From contig JAISOQ010000164.1 in the NCBI GenBank assembly GCA_031275515.1, positions 1-11,883 of the forward strand: 11,883 nucleotides of DNA, in the 5' to 3' direction. The translations under genes were made by a program, and so were the position numbers. Below the pieces are notes generated by a model. It searched no databases. It was not told where the DNA came from and worked only from the letters and a program-made list of their open reading frames with translations. This stretch comes from Treponema sp. Lineage in GTDB: Bacteria; Spirochaetota; Spirochaetia; Treponematales; Breznakiellaceae. Positions 6,467 to 11,883 of the stretch are shown here, in pieces. How positions within the stretch are numbered: position 1 is the stretch's first letter; the number at the start of each line of letters is the position of its first letter.

Positions 6467-6511
6467 TTAAAGAAAGCTGTCCGGGCGGGTTTCTTAACTC
6501 ATCCGGACAGC
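6467..6511 (+). promoter_or_regulatory. Two interlocking inverted repeats between cassette genes 1 and 2
   Basis: GCTGTCCGG (6476-6484) and CCGGACAGC (6503-6511) form a perfect 9-bp stem. Overlapping it, TTAAAGAAA (6467-6475) pairs with TTTCTTAA (6490-6497), 8 bp with one bulged A. Each stem has one arm inside the loop of the other, so they either exclude each other or form a pseudoknot. No T run follows the GC stem, so it is not a standard intrinsic terminator. It lies 16 to 60 bases after the first gene and about 27 bases before the next ribosome binding site, so it could attenuate, process or stabilise the mRNA there. Confidence 0.5.
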
Positions 6512-6550
6512 CTGCGTTACAATTTTAGTTTGATCCCAAAGAGGTATACT

Positions 6551-7483
6551 ATGAAAAAGAAAGATCATTTTTTGCTTATAATCCCTGTCTTATATTGGGC
6601 GGCGGCGTTTGCCGGTTGTAATCGTGGTCCAACCCACTACATTGTTGAAACAAAAACAAGCCTTTGCAAGACCAACCTTATCGGCATTGCCGGAGAATAT
6701 TCGGAGGAACCCTACATAGAAATAGCCTACAGCGCCGCGGACGAATCAAATCCCGGGCATAACAAAAAGGAAACCATTATGGTTTCCCCTCCCTATGTTT
6801 TTCAGAACGACCGGGTATATATCCAATACGATGTCTCTAAAGGCATGACCAATAGCTATTTTACCACTTATACGGAAACTTTACACCGGGATTGGGAGGA
6901 AGGGGGCGCAGAGTATTTGCGCATTATTAACCATTCCCCCGACAAGACGGTGGAATTCTTTTTTGCCGGCGGTCAGGAACTACCCGAATCCGCCGCCGCC
7001 GCCGCCTATAAGATGTGGCGCCCTTCTTTTGAAAGCTCTATAGGTTATTTGCCGGCTGTCCATTATAAAATGGCGCCGGTACAGTATTTGCTTTTTCCCG
7101 ACCGCAGGCCCGGTTATAATTATCAATTTCAGGATGATTTCCCCACTTATTATTTTGAGGGAAACCGCTGCGGCGACTTTATCGTAACCAAACCCTGGAC
7201 GGTTGATGAAATAGCCGCGTTATACCGCGCGGAGTATAACCGTTCCAATACGATAATATTATACATAGATGGTGATTATAGTTCTGTGGATGAGGAGACA
7301 TCCTATAGAATGATTGACTATGTTCAGGGTAGGGTCAAACCGCATCATGTTATACACTCATATCTTGACGCGAAATTCTGGGGAACCATAAAACCGGGGG
7401 AAACGCTCAAGGGGGATGATAAAATCGGACTGCTTGCGACATGTTTTATGTATACCGATGAGATTTTCTATCTTGTGGACTGA
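6551..7483 (+). CDS. Lipoprotein of unknown function (cassette gene 2)
   Basis: This 310-residue predicted lipoprotein has KKK at 2-4, a hydrophobic core to residue 20, and FAGC with C23 as lipid anchor. The mature part is rich in Tyr, Asp and Glu, with many short strand-like segments, and has only three further cysteines (C39, C207, C298). I recognise no family or catalytic motif. An Ala run (149-152) is encoded by five GCC codons in tandem (6992-7006, the first three and last two also within that run). The start at 6551 is preferred because AAAGAGG (6538-6544) sits 6 bases before the ATG; an upstream TTG at 6530 is in frame but has no such site and would give a poorer signal peptide. It is in line with its neighbours, about 100 bases after gene 1 and about 50 bases before the C11 peptidase. 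It might bind or present a substrate for the peptidases, which is a guess. Confidence 0.72.
   Translation: MKKKDHFLLIIPVLYWAAAFAGCNRGPTHYIVETKTSLCKTNLIGIAGEYSEEPYIEIAYSAADESNPGHNKKETIMVSPPYVFQNDRVYIQYDVSKGMTNSYFTTYTETLHRDWEEGGAEYLRIINHSPDKTVEFFFAGGQELPESAAAAAYKMWRPSFESSIGYLPAVHYKMAPVQYLLFPDRRPGYNYQFQDDFPTYYFEGNRCGDFIVTKPWTVDEIAALYRAEYNRSNTIILYIDGDYSSVDEETSYRMIDYVQGRVKPHHVIHSYLDAKFWGTIKPGETLKGDDKIGLLATCFMYTDEIFYLVD
6992..7006 (+). repeat. (GCC)5 trinucleotide run inside cassette gene 2
   Basis: Five tandem GCC units encode consecutive alanines of the 310-aa lipoprotein. Changes in repeat number would alter length by whole codons without a frameshift. Confidence 0.6.
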
Positions 7484-7532
7484 CAAAACCGTGAAGCATT
7501 CTATCAAAACTGCCAAAACCGCTGTTTTAACA

Positions 7533-8786
7533 ATGATTAAAAGGCTTTTTATGGCGGGTTGCTTTCCGTTTATATTCCCTGTTTTATGCTGTATAGTGCT
7601 GTTTCCAGCTTGTGAATCTCCGGTTATAAGCAATACCACTCCCGCGCCGGCCGTACTCATTTACATGGCTGCGGACAACAATTTGGACTACTATGCCATA
7701 GCTAATATCAGACAAATGGAACAGGGCCTTTCCGGTTGTTCCGAAAGCAATATTTTTGTATTTATTGACCGGAATAGCGGCGGAAGTCCCAGTCATCCCT
7801 ATCTTTTGCGGTTAAACAAAAACACGGAAAGCAGCGGGATTACATCGCCTATATTACGGGTATACCCTGAGCAAAACACCTGTAATCCTGATTTTTTACG
7901 GAAAGTTATTGCTGATGTCAAAGATTATAGCCGTCAGCGCAATGCTGAATTGCGTCGGCTGGTACTTTGGTCTCATGGTACCGGCTGGCTTCCTGAAGGA
8001 ACGCCTTTTAACGAGATCGATGATGAAAATGAGGATATAAACAGTAAAGGGCAACCCCCCTTGTTTTCCTTTGGACTTGACAATAACGGCGGAATTGACG
8101 GGACATCGTACCAAAAGGAAATGGAAATAACAGATTTGGCATCCGCGCTTGACGGCGAACACTTTGACTTGCTGCTTTTGGACGCATGTTTTATGGGAAC
8201 AATTGAAGCAGCATACGAATTTAGACAAGCCTGTGATTATCTGATCGCCTCTCCTTCTGAAATCTTATCAAGTGGTTTTCCATATATAGATATTATTAAT
8301 AATCTTGTCTGTGATATAGTAGATCCGTTGGAGGTAGCGGAAAAAATTTTTAACTACTACAACAATCAAAAGGGTATTATGCAATCGGCTGCCATTAGTA
8401 TTATAGATACCAGATATTTAACTAAATTGGCATTAGAAATGGAATTGGTCTATATGGACTATCTTTCATGCAGGGACAGCCTGCCAATTTCCAGTTTTTT
8501 ACAATATGACAGGACAGGATCAAACTATTTTTTTGATTTCAAAAATTTTATCTTTTCTCTATCTGAACAAACCAAAAAAGATTATAGCGGTATATTGAAT
8601 TGCTATCAAGATACCTTGCCGTATTACATGCATACCGTAAAAATGTTTAATACTCTTGATTTAACGGGTACGGAAGGTTTAAGTATTTATATACCAAATA
8701 CTTTTTTAACCAGGAGTGAATTACATGCGTACTACAAAAGCCTTTCGTGGGCGCAGGATAGCCATGCTGGTATTTTATTTGATTAG
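7533..8786 (+). CDS. Clostripain-family (C11) cysteine peptidase lipoprotein
   Basis: This 417-residue protein has a lipoprotein signal peptide (IKR, hydrophobic core, FPAC with C27) and so is membrane-anchored outside the cytoplasm. YMAADNNLDYYAIANIRQME (44-63) is the usual N-terminal C11 segment. The catalytic His is H148 in LVLWSHGTGW and the nucleophile is C219 in LLLLDACFMGTIEAAYEFR, both in the clan CD context. SPSEILSSGFPY (240-251) and EGLSIYIPN (381-389) are further family segments. C11 enzymes typically cut after Arg or Lys. The start is less certain. ATG 7533 gives the best charged n-region but has no clear ribosome binding site; ATG 7551 has AAAAGG upstream but loses the charge; GTG 7491 gives a long n-region. 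The gene is AT-rich compared with the flanks. Its end overlaps the next gene by 62 bases, which implies coupled expression. Confidence 0.88.
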   Translation: MIKRLFMAGCFPFIFPVLCCIVLFPACESPVISNTTPAPAVLIYMAADNNLDYYAIANIRQMEQGLSGCSESNIFVFIDRNSGGSPSHPYLLRLNKNTESSGITSPILRVYPEQNTCNPDFLRKVIADVKDYSRQRNAELRRLVLWSHGTGWLPEGTPFNEIDDENEDINSKGQPPLFSFGLDNNGGIDGTSYQKEMEITDLASALDGEHFDLLLLDACFMGTIEAAYEFRQACDYLIASPSEILSSGFPYIDIINNLVCDIVDPLEVAEKIFNYYNNQKGIMQSAAISIIDTRYLTKLALEMELVYMDYLSCRDSLPISSFLQYDRTGSNYFFDFKNFIFSLSEQTKKDYSGILNCYQDTLPYYMHTVKMFNTLDLTGTEGLSIYIPNTFLTRSELHAYYKSLSWAQDSHAGILFD

Positions 8787-9081
8787 TGTGTTGCCGCTGT
8801 TTGTCTCTTGCCGCCAGGCGGTTGATTTTGCGGAATCCTATGATGTAACATTCAGTAACCGCTATTTCGAACCGCTTGTTTCAATAGAAATTGATAACCG
8901 GAAAATTGAAAATATTGATATAGGCGAAGATAGAACCATCACTAATATTGGCGGTGGCAGCTATAGTATTATTGTAATAACTTACTCAAATCTAAAACTT
9001 GAAGCTGTTGTCGGCCTGGCCGGTTCTCTTTCCGAGGTGAAAATAATAATAACAGAAACAGGCAAATTACTGATGGAGTAA
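8725..9081 (+). CDS. Small beta-rich lipoprotein overlapping the C11 peptidase gene
   Basis: This 118-residue predicted lipoprotein has a strongly basic n-region (RGRR at 8-11), a hydrophobic core, and FVSC with C29 as lipid anchor. The mature part of about 90 residues is almost entirely alternating hydrophobic strands and turns (YDVTFSN, VSIEIDN, YSIIVITYSN, EVKIIITETG), which suggests one small beta-sandwich. I recognise no family. The start is firm: AGGAG (8712-8716) lies 8 bases before ATG 8725, inside the end of the C11 gene, in another frame. An obligate 62-base overlap hints that the two products are made together and may interact, for example as peptidase and accessory or inhibitor; chagasin-type inhibitor motifs are absent. 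The stop ends at 9081, the very last base of the insert before the repeat. Confidence 0.72.
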   Translation: MRTTKAFRGRRIAMLVFYLISVLPLFVSCRQAVDFAESYDVTFSNRYFEPLVSIEIDNRKIENIDIGEDRTITNIGGGSYSIIVITYSNLKLEAVVGLAGSLSEVKIIITETGKLLME

Positions 9082-9109
9082 AAGGGTTCTCATCAGTATC
9101 TCCTTATAG
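9082..9109. repeat. 28-bp direct repeat, right copy (flanks the inserted cassette)
   Basis: This is a perfect copy of 4563-4590. Here it supplies the last Leu codon and the TAA stop of the oxidoreductase (9104-9106). It also carries a now useless AAGGAG and the first four codons of DUF1667, which run into the insert as MRTLLLHQ and stop at 9069-9067. It directly abuts the stop codon of the small lipoprotein gene. Confidence 0.95.
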
Positions 9110-10417
9110 AATCGAAAACTCCAGGGCGGAATCCGGGCCAAGAGAAACGCTTTCCAGGTCCCTGGGGCCCAGACTCAGGTTAATCATCTCCGAAGGCTGG
9201 ACGTGGTTTTTCTTCACGCTTCGTATGACCCGGTTATCGGCCCTGATTTCCAAAACCGCATCGTTCTTGACGATGAGGGAACGGAGGTAGAGCTTGTTTT
9301 CGGCCTTGGGGTTGAGCTTACCGGGGTTCACGTACCGGACATTGGAACCCGCTTTGACGCGGACTTGAAGGGCGGGCCGCTCTCCCCTGAGCCACGCCGT
9401 GGCGTACCGCCCTGCCCGGCGGCTTTCCTCGGTTACCCAGTCCGCCAAGTCGTGGACATGAAGCACGTTGCCGCAGGCAAAGACCCCTTCCGCATTGGTC
9501 ATCAGGGAGGAGTCCACCAGGGGGCCTCCGGTAGTTCCGTTGAGTTGTACCCCGGCGTCCTTGGAAAGCTCGTTTTCCGGCGCCAGGCCCACGGACAGAA
9601 GCACCGTATCACAGTCTATGCGGAACCGCTTCTCCGGGACCAGGGCCCCGTTTTCCATGGGCGTAACCTCTACCCCTTCCACCCGGTCGCTGCCGTAGAT
9701 GTTGGTGGTCTGGGACGAAAGGTACAGGGGAATATCGAAGTCCCGGAGACACTGGACGATGTTCCGGGTAAGCCCCGAAGGATAGGGCATGATCTCCACC
9801 ACTGCCTTTACGGAACAGCCCGCCCAACTCATGCGCCGGGCCATGATAAGCCCTATATCCCCGGACCCGATGACCACCACGTTCCTGCCGGGGATGTACC
9901 CCTCGATGTTCACCAGGCGCTGGGCCAGGCCGGCGGTGTAGACCCCTGCGGGTCTTGAGCCGGGGATACGCACGTTGCCCCGGTTCCGTTCGCGGCAGCC
10001 CATAGCCAGAATCACCGCCCTGGCAAGGATACGCAGAACGCCCCGGTCCGCCGACACGCAGAAAAGCTCTTTGTACCCTCCCTTGCCGGCGGACTGAGCA
10101 GGCGCGGGCCCTTCCGCCTGGAAACTCCCGGCGTTGAGGGAAGTCACCGTGGTATTGAGGAACACGGCGATGCGGGACCCCGGACGTTCCGCCTGAACCT
10201 GCCGCATCAGCCGCTCCGCGAATTCCGGCCCCGTAAGTTCCTCCCCGAATTCGTGGAGGCCGAAGCCGTTGTGTATGCACTGCATCAGGATGCCCCCCAG
10301 GTGATCTTCCCGGTCTATGAGGGCGGTAGAAAACCCGGCGGCGTCAAGTTCCAAAGCGGCGGCCATGCCGGCGGCGCCTCCGCCTATGACCGCCGCATCA
10401 AACAACAGTTCTTTCAT
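9104..10417 (-). CDS. FAD/NAD(P)-dependent oxidoreductase, second subunit of a GlpA-like complex
   Basis: This 437-residue cytoplasmic flavoprotein has an FAD-binding Rossmann motif IGGGAAG (11-17) and an NAD(P)-binding motif GSGDIG (184-189). A second FAD segment is TNAEGVFACGN (307-317). MQCIHNGFGLHEFG (45-58) is characteristic of the small oxidoreductase found with GlpA-like proteins and DUF1667. Its likely job is to pass electrons between the dehydrogenase and NAD(P) or another carrier. Residues after 350 form an extra C-terminal domain. The start is well fixed: GGAGG lies 7 bases before the ATG, and the ATG overlaps the stop of the upstream dehydrogenase (ATGA), so the two are coupled. 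Its stop codon lies within the 28-bp repeat, immediately upstream of what was the DUF1667 start. The insert has not damaged it, though its transcript now runs antisense into the lipoprotein genes. Confidence 0.9.
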   Translation of the reverse strand: MKELLFDAAVIGGGAAGMAAALELDAAGFSTALIDREDHLGGILMQCIHNGFGLHEFGEELTGPEFAERLMRQVQAERPGSRIAVFLNTTVTSLNAGSFQAEGPAPAQSAGKGGYKELFCVSADRGVLRILARAVILAMGCRERNRGNVRIPGSRPAGVYTAGLAQRLVNIEGYIPGRNVVVIGSGDIGLIMARRMSWAGCSVKAVVEIMPYPSGLTRNIVQCLRDFDIPLYLSSQTTNIYGSDRVEGVEVTPMENGALVPEKRFRIDCDTVLLSVGLAPENELSKDAGVQLNGTTGGPLVDSSLMTNAEGVFACGNVLHVHDLADWVTEESRRAGRYATAWLRGERPALQVRVKAGSNVRYVNPGKLNPKAENKLYLRSLIVKNDAVLEIRADNRVIRSVKKNHVQPSEMINLSLGPRDLESVSLGPDSALEFSIL

Positions 10418-11883
10418 AGTTCCGCCTCCAGGACCCTGCTTGCGCCGCCGTGTTTGGTAATCTCGTCAAAGGAAAGCCCGGTCTCCCGCAGGATGATCTT
10501 GATGATGCGGTAGGTACAAAACCCGCCCTGACAGCGGCCCATCTGGGACCGCGTAAAGTATTTGATCCCGTCCAGGGTATAATGCCCCAGGCGTATGGCC
10601 TGAACGATCTCCGCCTCGCTTACCTTTTCGCACCGGCACACCATGCTGCCCCAGGCCGGGTCTTTGGCGATAAGAGCGTCCAGTTCAAAAGGCGAAAGTT
10701 CCCGCGCCCTGGGCCGGTCCTCCACAAAGGGGTCCCAGCCGGGCTTCTCCGTCAGGGAAAGGCCCTCGCCTTTGAGGATGTCCTTGACGTATTCCCCGAT
10801 GGCGGGGGAGGCCGTAAGCCCCGGCGACTGAATTCCCGCCACCTGCACAAAAGCCGGGGCCTTTTTGGAAGCCTCGATGTAGAAGTCTTCTCCCAGACAG
10901 GGCCGCAGGCCGGCGAAATTGGTGATCACGTCGCCCCGGCTTAGGGAGGGAATCATCTTCTTCCCTGAATCCAGAATCTGTTCCAGCCGCTGGGAGGTTG
11001 TGGAAAAATCGGTCTTGTCCTCCGCCGCGTCCGCCGTAGGCCCCACCAGGACCGTCCCTTCCACCGTGGGGATCACCAGCATACCTTTGGAAACCGAAGT
11101 AGGCACCGGGAAAACCACCCGGTCAGGCCGGGCTTTGGTAAGCCGGTCCATGAGAAAATACTCCCCCTTCCGGGCCTTGATGGTGTACTCCTCGGCCCCA
11201 AAAAGCCGGGAAACCTCGTCGGCAAACAGGCCCGCCGCGTTTACCACATACCTGGCCCGTACCTGCCTGCCGTCGGCGGCCTCCACAGCCCAGATCCCGC
11301 CCTCCCGCCAGGCGGCGTTCACCTTAAAATCCGTGTACAGATGAACCCCGTTCTTCATGGCCGACTCCACCAGGGCAAATACGAAACGGTAAGGCTCCAC
11401 AATACCGCCTCCGGGCGCATAGAGGCCGCCCGCCACATCCGGCGACAGCTTAGGCTCCAAGTCCAGAATGCGCTCCCGGGAACAGAGTTCAATACCGATG
11501 ACCCCGTTCTCCACTCCTTGCATGTAGAGGTACTCCACCGCCTTCATCTCGTCTTCGTGCAGAGCCGCCACGAGGATGCCGCAGCGCCTGAAAGGGAAAT
11601 CCAGTTCCCGGCGGAGATGATCGAACATCAGGTTCCCCTGAATTTCAAACCGCGCTTTGAGGTGTTTCTTATTGTGATGAAATCCGCCGTGGATTATCCC
11701 CGAATTCGCCTTGGATGTGCCAAAGGAAACGTCCGCCGCTTTTTCCAGGACGGCGGCGCTGATCCTATACATCGAAAGCCGCCGGGCAATGTTCGCCCCC
11801 GACACCCCGCAGCCGATAATCGCCACATCATAATCCCCCGCCTTATCCGGCGGCGGGTTCCGGTTGGGAAGAGATAACAGCAT
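10414..11883 (-). CDS. GlpA-like FAD-dependent glycerol-3-phosphate dehydrogenase with BFD-like Fe-S domain
   Basis: This 489-residue protein is of the DAO family. The FAD-binding motif IIGCGVSG (22-29) is followed by the FGTSKANSGIIHGGFHH segment (54-70) typical of GlpA/LhgO-type enzymes. The C-terminus is a BFD-like [2Fe-2S] domain with C416, C418, C451 and C456 (CX1C, then CX4C) in MVCRCEKVSEAEI and GRCQGGFC. It probably oxidises glycerol 3-phosphate to dihydroxyacetone phosphate. The substrate is assigned from family and neighbours, because related enzymes act on 2-hydroxyglutarate. The first codon lies exactly at the window edge. The first 17 residues precede the flavin motif and contain NPPPDK, so a start further upstream cannot be excluded and the promoter is not visible. 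It is the first visible gene of the operon and overlaps the oxidoreductase by ATGA. Confidence 0.88.
   Translation of the reverse strand: MLLSLPNRNPPPDKAGDYDVAIIGCGVSGANIARRLSMYRISAAVLEKAADVSFGTSKANSGIIHGGFHHNKKHLKARFEIQGNLMFDHLRRELDFPFRRCGILVAALHEDEMKAVEYLYMQGVENGVIGIELCSRERILDLEPKLSPDVAGGLYAPGGGIVEPYRFVFALVESAMKNGVHLYTDFKVNAAWREGGIWAVEAADGRQVRARYVVNAAGLFADEVSRLFGAEEYTIKARKGEYFLMDRLTKARPDRVVFPVPTSVSKGMLVIPTVEGTVLVGPTADAAEDKTDFSTTSQRLEQILDSGKKMIPSLSRGDVITNFAGLRPCLGEDFYIEASKKAPAFVQVAGIQSPGLTASPAIGEYVKDILKGEGLSLTEKPGWDPFVEDRPRARELSPFELDALIAKDPAWGSMVCRCEKVSEAEIVQAIRLGHYTLDGIKYFTRSQMGRCQGGFCTYRIIKIILRETGLSFDEITKHGGASRVLEAEL

Larger units (their letters stand above)
4591..9081. mobile_element. 4.5-kb inserted lipoprotein cassette splitting an operon
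   Basis: This 4491-bp block lies between two copies of a 28-bp direct repeat and divides a minus-strand operon between the oxidoreductase and DUF1667 genes. Its four genes run on the plus strand, opposite to the operon. Base composition shifts at the borders: flanks are GC-rich, while much of the insert, especially 8200-9060, is AT-rich. Removing the block and one repeat copy restores a normal junction of stop codon, ribosome binding site and start codon. No transposase, integrase or clear terminal inverted repeat is present, so it would be non-autonomous. The long perfect repeat could be an integrase att-type duplication, an unusually long target duplication, or a footprint of recombination between tandem copies. 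Insertion is well supported; the mechanism is not. Confidence 0.8.

Noticed and set aside
4591..9081. Terminal inverted repeats of a classical transposon at the insert ends
   Set aside because: The left end (TACAGTTCATTATACC) and the reverse complement of the right end (TTACTCCATCAGTAATTT) share only scattered bases, so no convincing inverted repeat exists.
8725..9081. Small lipoprotein as a chagasin-type cysteine peptidase inhibitor
   Set aside because: The three conserved chagasin loop motifs (NPTTG-, GGTG- and RPW/F-like) are not present; only the general beta-rich character fits.
9203..9958. Plus-strand open frame of 251 codons
   Set aside because: It lies antisense to the FAD oxidoreductase and only reflects the GC-rich codon use of that gene.
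1..11883. CRISPR array, tRNA or rRNA genes
   Set aside because: No regularly spaced repeats, cloverleaf or rRNA-like conserved stretch was seen on either strand.

Overview
The window reads as a bacterial chromosome segment, most likely from a spirochaete related to Treponema. That assignment is inferred from the general look of the proteins, the many lipoprotein signal peptides and the glp-type gene order; no rRNA or other marker is present to prove it. Two compositions are mixed. The housekeeping genes are GC-rich (39 of 60 bases are G or C at 9121-9180). A central block is much more AT-rich (20 of 60 at 8281-8340).

Layout. At 1-67 (minus) is the 5' end of a gene running off the left edge, possibly a transposase. 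Next comes a poorly coding stretch to 508, with one small doubtful ORF and terminator-like hairpins. On the plus strand follow a CorA-type divalent cation channel (509-1501), a low-specificity threonine aldolase (1625-2653) and an M24 metallopeptidase (2650-3768); the last two overlap by ATGA. All remaining housekeeping genes are on the minus strand and look like one ancestral operon: a GlpA-like FAD dehydrogenase with a C-terminal BFD-like Fe-S domain (11883 to 10414), a pyridine nucleotide/FAD oxidoreductase (10417 to 9104), a DUF1667 Cys4 protein (4574 to 4215) and a 150-residue protein of unknown function (4210 to 3758).

The main discovery is that this operon is split exactly at the oxidoreductase/DUF1667 junction by about 4.5 kb of foreign-looking DNA (4591-9081). 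The block is flanked by a perfect 28-bp direct repeat (4563-4590 and 9082-9109). The repeat carries the last codon and stop of the oxidoreductase, the ribosome binding site, and the first four codons of DUF1667. Removing the insert plus one repeat copy restores a tight, normal operon junction with no base lost. The insert encodes no recognisable transposase or integrase.

The insert carries four genes, all in the orientation opposite to the operon it splits, and all four products start with lipoprotein signal peptides. They are a 506-aa lipoprotein with a possible papain/C39-like cysteine peptidase domain, a 310-aa lipoprotein of unknown family, a clostripain-family (C11) cysteine peptidase lipoprotein, and a 118-aa small beta-rich lipoprotein whose start overlaps the peptidase gene by 62 bases. 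A promoter with an extended -10, a stem-loop at the predicted mRNA 5' end, and interlocking inverted repeats between the first two genes suggest it is a self-contained expression unit. The best reading is an acquired surface or periplasmic lipoprotein cassette with two cysteine peptidases; its biological role is unknown.
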